Source: Aldersonia kunmingensis
Lineage (GTDB): Bacteria > Actinomycetota > Actinomycetes > Mycobacteriales > Mycobacteriaceae
Assembly (NCBI RefSeq): GCF_001646865.1
Contig: NZ_LRRB01000042.1
Coordinates: 1 to 64,000, forward strand
DNA: 64,000 bases
Direction: 5' to 3'
The translations under genes and the position numbers were made by a program. A model generated the notes under the pieces. The model was not told the DNA's origin and did no database searches. It saw only the letters and a program-made list of their open reading frames with translations. Shown here in pieces: positions 24,864-34,013 of this stretch; position 1 is the stretch's first letter; the number at the start of each line of letters is the position of its first letter.

Positions 24864-26375
24864 CTACCGATCCAGCTGCGTTTGCGCCCTGGCGGCCGGT
24901 CCCCGGCCCCAGGGCGCACGCAGTGGTCGTTGTGCTGTCCGCAGCGCCCAACCCGTCCGCCGCTTGATCCGCGGCCGACGCAGTGTTCGCGCACCCCATT
25001 CGCCGAGTGTGGCACCCGCAGCCAGGGCGCAACCGATGCCGAACGCGCCGGCCAGCGAACTGAATCCGACGAGCAGTTGATCGTTCAGCGAGGCGTAGAG
25101 CCCGCGATACAACGCCAAGCCAGGTAGCAACGGCGTGATACCCGCGACCGCGACGACAAGCGGCGGGGTGAGCGAGCGGCGGGCCATGAGACCACCGGCC
25201 AGGCCGACAACGGTCGCCGCGAATCCTGCCGAGAGAATCGGCCCGAAGCCCGCCTGCTGGAGCAGCAGGAAGCTGAGTGTGCCCACCGCGGCGCCGATTG
25301 TCGCCGCCCACAGCGCCCGGCGCTCGGCGTAGCTCGCCAGTGCGAACATCAGGGCCGCCACGGCACCGGCAATCACCTTCGTGGGAAGTTGCGTGATGTC
25401 GGCCGGGGCAATCGTTTCGATGACCGGGATCTTCGCGTCCAGTAGCTCCGCGAGCCGAAGGGTGATGGCGATGCCGGCGATGATGCCGCCGGTCGACATG
25501 ATCACTTCCAGCAGACGGGCCGACGCGGTGATAGGAGCGCCCGTGATGGCGTCCTGGACGGAACCGACGAGCGAAAGCCCGGAGAGCAGCACGGTGATCC
25601 CGGCGGCGATGATCTGCGATGGGTAGAGGTCTATCCCGAGGTCGTCGGCGTAGGTGAAGAGCGCGATGGCCGGTGCTGCCGCGATCGCACCACCGACCAT
25701 GTGCTGAAAGAAGAACGGCAGGCCGAACCGGTTGAGCAGGCGGTTGGTCCGGTCGATGGCCAGCGTCGTGAAAAAGCTGACCACCATCATGAGCAGTCCA
25801 CCGCCGAGCAGGGCGGAGATCGCCCCCGCCATCCCGGCCCAGGCCAGCGACGCCACCCAGCGGTTGTAGGGATGCGGAGCCGCGATGATCTCGCTCAGCG
25901 CGCGGTGGGCGACCTCGGGCGGCACAACCTCGCGCCGGATCCGGCGGGTGAGCCGGTCGACAGCGGCGAGCCTGGTGAAGTCGTGGGAGCGGTAGTTGAC
26001 GATCCGCATCGTGCTCGCCGGGGGCATCGTCGGTCCGCGCGCGGCGCTGATGGTGATCGAGTTGAACGTGACGTCGATATCGCAGCGGGCCAGGCCGTAG
26101 GTGGCCGCGATGAACTGCACCTGGGCGATCGTGTCCATCACACCGGTGCCGGAGGCCAGCAGGACCTCGCCAACTCGTACCGCGAGGTCGAGCACCGAGG
26201 CGACGCTGGCGTCGTCCGCCAGGTCGATCGGTTGAAGCGGCGCGGGCGCTGCGGTGACCGCATCCGCGGTCGCTCGGTTGTCCGCCGTGATCGCGCGCAG
26301 GAGGCGACCGGCGATGTACCTGAAACGACGTTCGGCCGGCTCGGTTGTTCGGTCCTCGGTAGGTAAGTCGGTCAT
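24864..26375 (-). CDS. ThrE-family threonine/serine exporter-like membrane protein
   Basis: A 503-residue protein of the ThrE family (DUF1212 plus DUF3815). The soluble N-terminal part (about 1-190) carries DVTFNSITISA and TMRIVNYRSHDFTRL. About ten membrane segments follow from residue 190. Corynebacterium glutamicum ThrE exports threonine and serine; this protein may act on these or other amino acids. The Arg-rich cytoplasmic tail is long. It converges on mbtH and is followed upstream, in the same direction, by a SnoaL-like gene 11 bp away. Confidence 0.85.
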   Translation of the reverse strand: MTDLPTEDRTTEPAERRFRYIAGRLLRAITADNRATADAVTAAPAPLQPIDLADDASVASVLDLAVRVGEVLLASGTGVMDTIAQVQFIAATYGLARCDIDVTFNSITISAARGPTMPPASTMRIVNYRSHDFTRLAAVDRLTRRIRREVVPPEVAHRALSEIIAAPHPYNRWVASLAWAGMAGAISALLGGGLLMMVVSFFTTLAIDRTNRLLNRFGLPFFFQHMVGGAIAAAPAIALFTYADDLGIDLYPSQIIAAGITVLLSGLSLVGSVQDAITGAPITASARLLEVIMSTGGIIAGIAITLRLAELLDAKIPVIETIAPADITQLPTKVIAGAVAALMFALASYAERRALWAATIGAAVGTLSFLLLQQAGFGPILSAGFAATVVGLAGGLMARRSLTPPLVVAVAGITPLLPGLALYRGLYASLNDQLLVGFSSLAGAFGIGCALAAGATLGEWGARTLRRPRIKRRTGWALRTAQRPLRAPWGRGPAARAQTQLDR

Positions 26376-26386
26376 TCCGCCACGGG

Positions 26387-26767
26387 TCAGCTATCGGGAA
26401 CGAGGTCCCCTTCGGTCATATCGGTTGCGGACAGAGCGGTAGCCAGATCATCGTGCCGGTAAACCGAGGTGACTCTGTCGTGCACCACACGAAACGCCGT
26501 GGCGATCGTTGCGGTCTTGCCGGGACTAGCTGTCCAGGACGCGTCTTGCTCAACGACGACCACTCCATCGTGGTAATACAACCGGCCCGGAACGAGCCGT
26601 ATTCCAGACTCGCTTGCCCAATCCCGCAGCGCGGCAAGGCCCTGCGATGCCCCCTGCGGCCCGCCGAGTTCGACGTCGTCGCTGGACAGCTCGAGCAGTG
26701 TGTCGAAGTCCGCATCGTTGAGCGCGTCATGCCAGGCGAGGACGGTGGCGATCTCGGATGTGCTCAT
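26387..26767 (-). CDS. SnoaL/NTF2-like protein
   Basis: A 126-residue protein with the cone-shaped NTF2/SnoaL fold pattern: STSEIATVLAWHDALNDADFDTLLEL helix, then VELGGPQGASQGLAALRDW and a beta-rich end. The ATG at 26767 is chosen over a TTG nine bases upstream. Members act as isomerases, hydrolases or simply bind ligands; residues do not decide here. It lies directly upstream of the ThrE-like gene in the same direction and may share its transcript. Confidence 0.75.
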   Translation of the reverse strand: MSTSEIATVLAWHDALNDADFDTLLELSSDDVELGGPQGASQGLAALRDWASESGIRLVPGRLYYHDGVVVVEQDASWTASPGKTATIATAFRVVHDRVTSVYRHDDLATALSATDMTEGDLVPDS

Positions 26768-26830
26768 GCTCTGCAACCTAGCCCGTGAGGGCGGTATGAC
26801 GCAGGCGGATATGATGGGTCACGCTTTTCC

Positions 26831-26905
26831 GCCTCCTTAGCTCAGTGGTAGAGCACTCGCCTTGTAAGCGAGCGGTCGTCAGTTCAATCCTGACAGGGGG
26901 CTCCA
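26831..26905 (+). tRNA. tRNA-Thr (anticodon UGU)
   Basis: A complete cloverleaf is visible: acceptor GCCTCCT pairing with AGGGGGC, D arm AGCTCAGTGGTAGAGC, anticodon stem CTCGC/GCGAG with the loop CTTGTAA (anticodon TGT), T arm GTCAG-TTCAATC-CTGAC, and an encoded CCA end at 26903-26905. A short variable loop is present and no intron. Confidence 0.96.
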
Positions 26906-26922
26906 CTTGTGCCCGTGCACGT

Positions 26923-29106
26923 TCACTGCGGTACGGCGACCGGTTCGATTCGGACCGGCACGCCGTTGAGTACCGACATCCCCGCGAGAACCTCGAGGTC
27001 GCCGGGGCTGTTGGAGGTCAGCACGTTGACGCTGGCGCCGGGCGCAGAATTGGCGAGTTGCCATCCGCCCCGGTGCCCCCAGCCGTGCGGGACCGCAATC
27101 GTTCCCGGCTGCACCTCGTCGGTGACGAGCACTTCCGTCTCGATCGACCCGCTGGGCGAGGTGATCCGAACCTGGTCACCGTCGTAGAGACCGGCCTGCC
27201 GCGCGTCGACGACGTTGATCCGCGCACGATGCCGACGATTGCCCCTCATGAGGGTCGGGCTGTTGTGCATCCAGGAGTTCTGCGAGCGCAGCTCACGCAG
27301 GCCGATCAGACGCAGCGGGAACGCCGGGTCGGCCGGCTCTCGCGCACCGAGGCGCTCGACCTCGTCGAGGATCTGCGGCGGGTCCAACCACACCTTCTTG
27401 TCGGAATGCCGAACTACCTCACCGAGGAGGCCGGCCGGCGCATGCTCGGACACGACGATGCCGTGCGGGTTCTCGCGCAAACGCTTGGGGTTCAGCCCGC
27501 CCCTGCGCAATCCGAAGCGGTCGCCGTGAGGCCCCACACGCAGCAGCATCTCGATCATGCCGCGCGGGGTGACCCTGATGAGGCCGCGGCGGTCCAGCCA
27601 CGCGAGGACGCCGTTGACCCGCTCGAGCGGGCCAGTTGCGAAAAGCGACAACCCCATTCGGCGGGCGATGTCGCGGTACACCTCCCACTCGGGGCGGGCC
27701 TCGCCATATGGCGCCACCACGGGCTCGGTGCCCTGCACGAATACCGTCGGCGAGCATGCGGCGAAACCGATTGGGAGGTCGTGCCGTTCGAGCATCGTCG
27801 TTGCCGGCAGCACGTAGTCGGCGTGCTTGTTGGTCTCGTTGACGTAGAAGTCGAAGGACACGCACAGGTCCAATTCGCCGATTGCCTCGGCCAGGGCGTC
27901 GCCGTTGGGCACCGACAACACCGGGTTTCCGGCAAGCACGAACAGTGCGCGCATCCGGCCGGCACCCGGCGTGGTGATCTCCTCGGCCATGACTGCCGCG
28001 GGGAAGGTTCCGTTGACATCGGGGAGGCCACCGATCCGAGATCGGGCGGTGTCGTAGGTGAGACGGTCGGCGCGCTCGGCGAACTCCTCCAACGGGATGA
28101 CGCCGCGCGACAACAGCGTGCCACCGGGGCGGTCGAAGTTTCCGGTGACGAGGGTGAGCGCGTCGAGCAGGAAGCTCACGAGGGTTCCGTGCCGGCCGAG
28201 GCACGCGCCCGTGCGTCCGTATGCGGTCGCGGTAGGTGCGTTTGCGAAATCCCGGGCCAATGCGCGCAATTCGGCGGCAGGAACGCCGGTGTGCGCCTCG
28301 GTGCTTTCGGGCGTGAACGGGAGGCACAATTCGCGAAGTGTCGCCCCGCCACGTGCCTGCTGCTCTGTTGCGGTGGCGTCGTCGAGTCCTTGATCGAAAA
28401 TGACCTGCAGCATCGACAGCAGGAGCCAGGCATCCGAGTCGGGTCGAACGGCGAGATGCTCGAAGGCGCGGGCGGTTTCGGTTCGCCGTGGATCGACGAC
28501 GACTACTCGGCCACCGCGCCGGACGATGCCGCTCAGATCGTCCTTCATGCGGGGCGCGCGGACCGCGCTGCCGTGCGACACCAACGGGTTCGCGCCGAGC
28601 ATGAACAGGAAGTCTGTCCGGGGCAGATCGGGGAACGGCAGTTGGCTGACGGCGCCGTACAGCAGCTTGCTGGCCACGAACCGGCTGTTGATGTCCTGGG
28701 ATCCCGCCGAGTACAAGTGCTTCGACCCGATACGCGCCATGAACAGGCCCGGCCACAGGCCGGTCGCATAACTGAATGCAGCGGGATTACCGAAGTACTG
28801 GCCGACCGATTCGCCGCCGTGGGTGCCGATGATCGCAGCGAGCCGGGCCGCGATGTCGTCGAGCGCGTCGTCCCAACCGACAACGTCGAAGCCGCCGTCG
28901 GGCCGCCGGCGCAGCGGGTTCAGAACGCGATCGGGGTCGTTCTGGACATCGGTGAAAGCGACACCCTTGGGGCAGCAACGGCCCTTCGACAATGGGTTCT
29001 CCGGGTCGGGACGCAGCGATATCAGACGTTCGTTTTCGACAGTTGCGATCAATCCGCACAACGGTTCACAGATGCGGCAGTAGGTAACGCGTTGTTCGAC
29101 GGTCAT
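26923..29106 (-). CDS. Molybdopterin-dependent oxidoreductase (DMSO reductase family)
   Basis: A 727-residue bis-MGD enzyme. An N-terminal 4Fe-4S site is formed by Cys10, Cys13, Cys17 and Cys44 (CRICEPLC ... GRCCPKG). The large molybdopterin domain has GANPLVSHGS and LAGNPVLSVPNGD, and the C-terminal dinucleotide-binding domain contains NSWMHNSP and GDQVRITSPSGSIE. No twin-arginine signal is seen, so it is cytoplasmic. The substrate is unknown; the relatives I can name are generic oxidoreductases rather than nitrate reductases. It overlaps the upstream TetR gene by four bases and ends the phosphotransferase-LLM-TetR operon. Confidence 0.88.
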   Translation of the reverse strand: MTVEQRVTYCRICEPLCGLIATVENERLISLRPDPENPLSKGRCCPKGVAFTDVQNDPDRVLNPLRRRPDGGFDVVGWDDALDDIAARLAAIIGTHGGESVGQYFGNPAAFSYATGLWPGLFMARIGSKHLYSAGSQDINSRFVASKLLYGAVSQLPFPDLPRTDFLFMLGANPLVSHGSAVRAPRMKDDLSGIVRRGGRVVVVDPRRTETARAFEHLAVRPDSDAWLLLSMLQVIFDQGLDDATATEQQARGGATLRELCLPFTPESTEAHTGVPAAELRALARDFANAPTATAYGRTGACLGRHGTLVSFLLDALTLVTGNFDRPGGTLLSRGVIPLEEFAERADRLTYDTARSRIGGLPDVNGTFPAAVMAEEITTPGAGRMRALFVLAGNPVLSVPNGDALAEAIGELDLCVSFDFYVNETNKHADYVLPATTMLERHDLPIGFAACSPTVFVQGTEPVVAPYGEARPEWEVYRDIARRMGLSLFATGPLERVNGVLAWLDRRGLIRVTPRGMIEMLLRVGPHGDRFGLRRGGLNPKRLRENPHGIVVSEHAPAGLLGEVVRHSDKKVWLDPPQILDEVERLGAREPADPAFPLRLIGLRELRSQNSWMHNSPTLMRGNRRHRARINVVDARQAGLYDGDQVRITSPSGSIETEVLVTDEVQPGTIAVPHGWGHRGGWQLANSAPGASVNVLTSNSPGDLEVLAGMSVLNGVPVRIEPVAVPQ

Positions 29107-29813
29107 TTCTGTGGCTTTCGTGGTGAGCGCTGCGGGCGCTGAACCGGTTCGGGAGGCAGGCCGTGCTGGGCCTCGATACCTCTGAGCAACAAGGTGATTC
29201 GACGTTGAAAAGCTTCGTCCTCGAACGGGTCGTATCCGGCCTTGCCGATGGCGCGCAGCGTCGGGTAGTCCTCCGGGGCAGCTTGTGCGGTCAGCGAGAA
29301 GATGCGGGCGAACCAGGGCTGCCCCTTTTGGCGGTGCACGTACTCACGGTGAGCTTCGCTGACGGCGCCCAACGCCATTTCGACGACCGCGGAATACACG
29401 TCGAGGGCGTCGGCCGGTGCGAGGCCTTGCGCGTGCAGGCCGTCGAGCGCCTCGCCGACATTGGCCATTTCGCCGTCGTACTCGACACCATCGCTGATGA
29501 ACTTCTCCAGCAGTGTCGGTTCGGCGACAAGCGCCGTCCGGATGTAGGACGCGTAGCTTCGCAGCCAGACCGCCCAGTGCTGTCCCTCGTAGCGCGGCGG
29601 GGGCGAGCTCTGCAAGGTGTGGCGGGCGACCAGGGCCAGCAACTCGTCCTGGTTCTTCACATGGTGATACAGGCCGGGCAGGCTGACACCGATGTGTTCG
29701 GCGACGCGGCGCATCGTGGCGTTCGTCGGCCCGATCTCGAGGACGGCCTGCGTGATCATTTGGATGTCGATTCGGCGCGGACGGCCGCGCTTCTGCGCCG
29801 GGACTTCCCGCAT
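29103..29813 (-). CDS. TetR-family regulator within the oxidoreductase operon
   Basis: A 236-residue TetR protein from ATG 29813. The N-terminal helix-turn-helix is TMRRVAEHIGVSLPGLYHHV at about residues 33-52; a long ligand-binding domain and a basic Pro/Arg tail follow. The start lies five bases past the stop of the LLM gene and the stop overlaps the molybdoenzyme start. It is therefore an internal gene of a four-gene operon and probably autoregulates it through palindromes upstream of 31988. Confidence 0.85.
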   Translation of the reverse strand: MREVPAQKRGRPRRIDIQMITQAVLEIGPTNATMRRVAEHIGVSLPGLYHHVKNQDELLALVARHTLQSSPPPRYEGQHWAVWLRSYASYIRTALVAEPTLLEKFISDGVEYDGEMANVGEALDGLHAQGLAPADALDVYSAVVEMALGAVSEAHREYVHRQKGQPWFARIFSLTAQAAPEDYPTLRAIGKAGYDPFEDEAFQRRITLLLRGIEAQHGLPPEPVQRPQRSPRKPQK

Positions 29814-29818
29814 GTCGT

Positions 29819-30895
29819 TCAGCGTGACTCCTCGCGCAGGCCGCGGTACTCGCTGAGAACGGGCGCCAATTCGTCGGGCGTAGCGCCGTGCAGGATCACG
29901 CGGTCGGCGCCGTAGCCAATCTCTGCGCGGACGCGCTCTGCGCAATTGCGTGGGCTGCCGGTAGCGGCTGGTTCGAGCCATTCGGCCGGGATCAGTGTGG
30001 CGATGTGTTCGATCTGATCGGCAGTGGCTTTGCCGTCGATGCCACCGGCGATCGATTGCACAACCGCGTCGTCGCGAAAGCGTTGCAGCACAGCCGGGTC
30101 CCAGCCATTGGTGCGCACCATCAGATCGCCGTAGCCCTGCAGGTAGGTGGCGAGGCGCGCAACGGTCTTCTTCAGCCGCAGTTCCTCGGGCAGGTGATCG
30201 CCCACGGTCGCCAAACAGGACCACACTCGTACCTGGTCGGGATCGCGCCCCGCCTTCTCTGCGGATTCTTTGACCGTTCGCACGGACCGCTGCAACGTTT
30301 CAGGGGTGAAGTAGGTGTGCAGGATGACGTCGTCGAAGGCGCGCCCGCCGAGTTCCAGTGTCCGCGGGCCGAAAGCGACCAGGGCCAGCCGGATGTCCTC
30401 CTTGAAATCGCTGTCCAGGAACAGAATTGGATAGTGTCCGATCGGCCCGTTGTGTCCGACGATCGCCTCGCCGTGCCACAGCCGTCGCATAACCGAGGCG
30501 AAATCTTCCATTTGATCGGTGGTCACGGCCGGAATTCCGAATGCCGAATAGATTGCGCCGATACCGCGCCCGATGCCGAGGGTGAAGCGGCCGCCGGAAA
30601 GCCTGTGCAATGTCGTTGCCCACGAGGCGGTGATGAGTGGGTGACGTGTGTTGTGATTCGTCGCCGCGGTGGCGATTTGCATGCGCGAGGTGACCGCGCA
30701 CGCGGCACCCGCCAGCGATGAGGCCTCCTTGATGTTCCAGCGCTCGGAGATGAACGCGGTGCCGAGGCCGAGTTCTTCTCCGCGCCGGGCCTCGGGGATC
30801 AAGCTCGCGGGACCGTCGCCGCCGGCCCCTGCGAGGAGGTAGAAGCCCAACTCCTCGAGAACGCCGGACGCTGGGGTGGGCTGGGTGACTGTCAT
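29819..30895 (-). CDS. LLM-class F420-dependent oxidoreductase
   Basis: A 358-residue luciferase-like TIM-barrel protein. The conserved LGTAFISERWNIKEA and ATAATNHNTRHPLITA segments and LSGGRFTLGIGRGIGAIY (about residues 97-114) are the coenzyme-binding pattern of F420-dependent enzymes in actinobacteria. The start is ATG 30895, six codons inside the open frame and four bases after the phosphotransferase stop. The substrate is unknown. It probably supplies a hydride-transfer step in the pathway of this operon. Confidence 0.85.
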   Translation of the reverse strand: MTVTQPTPASGVLEELGFYLLAGAGGDGPASLIPEARRGEELGLGTAFISERWNIKEASSLAGAACAVTSRMQIATAATNHNTRHPLITASWATTLHRLSGGRFTLGIGRGIGAIYSAFGIPAVTTDQMEDFASVMRRLWHGEAIVGHNGPIGHYPILFLDSDFKEDIRLALVAFGPRTLELGGRAFDDVILHTYFTPETLQRSVRTVKESAEKAGRDPDQVRVWSCLATVGDHLPEELRLKKTVARLATYLQGYGDLMVRTNGWDPAVLQRFRDDAVVQSIAGGIDGKATADQIEHIATLIPAEWLEPAATGSPRNCAERVRAEIGYGADRVILHGATPDELAPVLSEYRGLREESR

Positions 30896-30899
30896 GCGG

Positions 30900-31988
30900 T
30901 CAGGCCCCCGCACGTTCGCGGATCAGCGCCAGCGCGTCGTGCGCACGGATCGCATCACACCCGCGCGAAAGCATGGTGAGGACCATGTCGTCGCCTCGGT
31001 CCGTCGCCGCCGCAAAGGCGAAGCCGAGTGTGGTCAACAGCGGCACCTGCAGTAGTCCGATTCGGTAATCGGTCCAGCACTCGGCGTCGGAGTAGTCGTG
31101 GACACCGTGTGCCCGTAGTGCCTCGTAGTAGTGGGTGACGAGTTGTCGCTCGTAGCGGCCTCGCTGCTCGGGCGGCAGGCTGGTGGCGAGGAAATAGGAC
31201 AGGTCCCGCGCAGGCAGCCCCACCGAGAGCGTCTGCCAATCCACGATGGTGACGGTGCCCCGATCCGAATCGAACATCATGTTGTCGAGCCGGTAATCAC
31301 CGTGCAGCAGTGCGAAGCGATCGGGTTCGAGCAACAGCCATGGCTCCACGAGGTCGGCCGCTGCCAACAGGGTGTCGCGGTCAGCCGGAGTTATCTGCGC
31401 ACCCAGCCGCTCGAGTGTTGTCTGTGTCGCAACGCGGGCCAATTCGCCCATCCCGTAGGCGATGTCGCGATCGGCCCGGGGCATTGTCGCGGCCGGAAAA
31501 TGGAGCCAGGCCGGATCGCACCATCGGGGGCCGTGTAACCCCGCGAGCGCCGCCACGGCCAACCGGGCCAGCGCAGGATCGCAGCCTGCGAGCTGATCGC
31601 CTTGCGCCGCGGGAGCGAGGTCGCTCATCACCAGAACGAAATCTGCACCATCGCGGGCGATTTCGCAGTGGTACACGTTGGGCAATGGCACCGCGACAGT
31701 GTGCGCGACATCGCGGTAGAACCCGTGCTCGGCGCGATAGCCGAGGGCGACGCGTTCCCGGACGGACTCATCCTGGGAAGGCAGCTTCACGATGACGGTC
31801 TCGGGCAGATCCGTCGCTGGGCTGCCGTATCGCAGATGCGCACGGTAGGTCGCGCCGGTCTGGCCGGTGCCGACGGGTTCGACGGTGACCGCCTCGACGG
31901 GAGTACCGAGGACTGACGCCAGCCACGGCGCCGTGACGTCGGCAGGGCCGTGCGGGAGCGTGTGCGTGACCGGCATTCGTCCGTTCAA
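30900..31988 (-). CDS. Phosphotransferase family (APH/ecdysteroid-kinase-like) protein
   Basis: A 362-residue kinase-like protein. The glycine-rich N-lobe GTGQTGATYRAHLRY lies near residues 41-55, the catalytic loop LLHGDYRLDNMMFD near 228-241, and the metal-binding IVDWQTLSVG near 249-258. Such proteins phosphorylate small hydroxylated molecules, and related genes accompany steroid or acyl-CoA metabolism in Mycobacteriales. First gene of the operon that continues with the LLM oxidoreductase, TetR and molybdoenzyme. A TGACC-TG-GGTCA palindrome sits eight bases before its start. Confidence 0.82.
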   Translation of the reverse strand: MNGRMPVTHTLPHGPADVTAPWLASVLGTPVEAVTVEPVGTGQTGATYRAHLRYGSPATDLPETVIVKLPSQDESVRERVALGYRAEHGFYRDVAHTVAVPLPNVYHCEIARDGADFVLVMSDLAPAAQGDQLAGCDPALARLAVAALAGLHGPRWCDPAWLHFPAATMPRADRDIAYGMGELARVATQTTLERLGAQITPADRDTLLAAADLVEPWLLLEPDRFALLHGDYRLDNMMFDSDRGTVTIVDWQTLSVGLPARDLSYFLATSLPPEQRGRYERQLVTHYYEALRAHGVHDYSDAECWTDYRIGLLQVPLLTTLGFAFAAATDRGDDMVLTMLSRGCDAIRAHDALALIRERAGA

Positions 31989-31995
31989 CTCCTTG

Positions 31996-32035
31996 TGACC
32001 TGGGTCATATCAAGTGAATTTCGATAATATGTATC
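31996..32035. promoter_or_regulatory. Candidate operator pair for the phosphotransferase operon
   Basis: Two palindromes lie just upstream of the operon: TGACC-TG-GGTCA (31996-32007) and GATA-N5-TATC (32023-32035). This stretch is AT-rich compared with its surroundings, as expected for a promoter. Binding by the operon's own TetR is inference. Confidence 0.5.
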
Positions 32036-32092
32036 AAAATCCAGCCCAGGTCAAGAGTCGCGCCAATCCGGTTTGTGCCGACCCTGCGGACG

Positions 32093-32129
32093 ACGATGGC
32101 CGCCCCGCAACAAGCAGGGCGGCCATCGT
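32093..32129 (-). terminator. Hairpin terminator of the small secreted-protein gene
   Basis: A perfect 13-bp inverted repeat (ACGATGGCCGCCC with GGGCGGCCATCGT) with an 11-nt loop lies 34 bp past the stop of the leftward gene at 32163. It insulates that gene from the operon starting at 31988. Confidence 0.7.
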
Positions 32130-32162
32130 GGACAGTCGAGCGGGACTCAGTAGCTGGCGTTT

Positions 32163-32420
32163 CTACCGCCAAATACCCCGGTCATCCCACTGGCCGGGCG
32201 GTACTCCGAAGAGTTTCATCAGTTGCCCCGGCGGGATTCCAAGCAACTGGCCCAGATGTCCGGGCGACAGATTCAGGTCCGCACTCGAGTTCGGAACATT
32301 CGGCCACACTCTCACGGGGTCGGCCTGGGCCGCCCCGGCGCCAAACCCCAAGGCGGCAGCCCCCAACGCGCCGGCCACTACGGTTGTTCCTAGCGTTTTC
32401 TTCAGCTTCACAGGGCTCAT
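32163..32420 (-). CDS. Small secreted protein of unknown function
   Basis: An 85-residue protein with a clear Sec signal: basic start (SPVKLKKTL), hydrophobic core (TTVVAGALGAAALGFGAGAA) and AQA cleavage near residue 33. The mature part is about 52 residues, Pro/Gly/Leu-rich, with a repeated LGIPPGQL and FGVPPGQW phrase. The ATG is preceded by GGAA. It is a single gene with its own terminator. Function unknown; similar short exported proteins are common in Nocardiaceae. Confidence 0.75.
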   Translation of the reverse strand: MSPVKLKKTLGTTVVAGALGAAALGFGAGAAQADPVRVWPNVPNSSADLNLSPGHLGQLLGIPPGQLMKLFGVPPGQWDDRGIWR

Positions 32421-32609
32421 TCCTTCCGCAATCTTCCCCGGATCCCACCTTAGGAGTTACCGGCGGTTGTCACCGATCCATTCATCCGTCTACCCAGTGC
32501 GGGGGTGCCGAAACCTTGACGCTTGACCACCGGTGACCGTGCCTTCATGCTTTGGACGCGCGCGTCGGGAGCGGTAGGTACCTGCTTTGACTACAGACAG
32601 GGGACCCTG

Positions 32610-33707
32610 ATGGCCGAGGGAGCACCGTTGCGAGTGGTCGTCTGGTCCACCGGAGGAATCGGGTCGATCGCGGTGCGTGCTGTCGCCGAGAATCCGAGCA
32701 CCGACCTCGTCGGGGTGTGGGTGCATTCGGCCGACAAAGCGGGCCGCGACGCTGGTGAGATCGTCGGAATCGGCCCGATCGGGGTAACCGCCACCACCGA
32801 TGTCGACGAGCTCATCGCGCTACATCCCGACTGCGTCGTTTATGCCGCGAGCGGGCCGGAGCGCGACGCGGCTGCCGTGCCGGACTATGTCCGGTTGTTG
32901 GAAGCCGGTATCAACGTTGTCACCACGACCGTCAACCGGCTGATCTACCCGCCCGGTTTCGAACCGGACATTTGGCGAAACCAGTTGGCGGAGGCAGCTC
33001 AGGTCGGCGGGGTGTCGCTGTATGCGAGTGGCATCGAACCTGGCTTCGCCGCAGACCATCTCGTGCTGATGCTCGCAACGCAGTCCAAGTCGATCCGCAC
33101 TATCAGCGCGAGCGAGATCGCGTTGTACGACGACTATCCGGTGGCAGAAACGATGATGGACGCCATGGGATTCGGCCGGCCGCTCGATTACATGCCGGCG
33201 CTCGCGTATCCGGGAACCATCGCGTTTCAGTGGGGTCCGGGGCTTCGGCTGATCGCGCACGGTCTGGGGTTACAGATCGACGAAATCCGGGAGACCTTCG
33301 ACAGGGTTCCCACCGACCGCGATCTGCACGTGGCATTCGGTACCGCCGAGGCCGGCACGTGCGGGGCGCTGCGCACCCGAGCCACCGCGGTCATCGACGG
33401 CCGGGAAGCGATCACGATCGAGCACGTGAACCGGCTGGCACCCGATCTCGGCGTGGAATGGGCTGAGCCCCTGGATAATCCGGTGTACCGGATCCGCATC
33501 GAGGGCGAGCCGGATATCGCGTGCGACATGACTGCGTCCCTGCGCGATCCGAAGGCGTCTGGATCTGTGATGGATGGCGGGGCCGGCGCAATGGTGTCGA
33601 CGGCGATGCGTGTAGTCAATGCCATCCCCTACGTGGTCGAGGCAAAGCCGGGCCTGGTGAGCGCGCTCGACCTCCCGCTCACGCTTCCCCGCAACGTGTT
33701 GCGCTAA
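32610..33707 (+). CDS. DapB-like NAD(P)-dependent dehydrogenase
   Basis: A 365-residue protein with an N-terminal Rossmann fold (VVVWSTGGIGSIAVRAV) like dihydrodipicolinate reductase and 2,4-diaminopentanoate dehydrogenase. The middle has SGIEPGFAADHLVL, a conserved phrase in this actinobacterial family. The ATG 32610 has AGGGGA upstream; a longer frame begins at 32523 without a ribosome site. It is a single gene, convergent with the dGTPase gene. The true substrate is unknown. Confidence 0.78.
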   Translation: MAEGAPLRVVVWSTGGIGSIAVRAVAENPSTDLVGVWVHSADKAGRDAGEIVGIGPIGVTATTDVDELIALHPDCVVYAASGPERDAAAVPDYVRLLEAGINVVTTTVNRLIYPPGFEPDIWRNQLAEAAQVGGVSLYASGIEPGFAADHLVLMLATQSKSIRTISASEIALYDDYPVAETMMDAMGFGRPLDYMPALAYPGTIAFQWGPGLRLIAHGLGLQIDEIRETFDRVPTDRDLHVAFGTAEAGTCGALRTRATAVIDGREAITIEHVNRLAPDLGVEWAEPLDNPVYRIRIEGEPDIACDMTASLRDPKASGSVMDGGAGAMVSTAMRVVNAIPYVVEAKPGLVSALDLPLTLPRNVLR

Positions 33708-34013
33708 TTGGGCGACGAACCTTTCATCATGTTCAATGGCTTGCCAGATCCAGCCCTTTCCGGCGCCGCGGATACGGGAGTGACACCGAAACGACCTCAT
33801 CCGCATCCCGTCAGTTGTCTCGCGAAACCCCACGGTTGACCGCCGTACAAAGGGACCGTAGCTAGAGAGGGAGAATCGCAAGTACTGGCGGGGATTTCGC
33901 CACAACGGGCTCTTTCGTCATGCTCAGCGGATTCGCGGGAGATACCGTCAGTTCGCCTTCACCACGCGTTGATGTTCGCCTGTTTTGCCCAACGCAGGTG
34001 AACAATTCAGCCT
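33708..34013. other. Intergenic gap between convergent genes, no gene seen
   Basis: These 306 bp between the DapB-like gene and the dGTPase gene hold no frame with coding character. I see no strong hairpin or repeat. Base composition falls toward the right edge, where the lower-GC dGTPase segment starts. Confidence 0.5.

Noticed and set aside
26845-29142. A 765-residue open frame on the + strand
   Set aside because: It is antisense to the molybdopterin oxidoreductase, which has clear Cys and cofactor motifs. The + strand product has no recognisable domain and its composition is that of a mirror frame in high-GC DNA.
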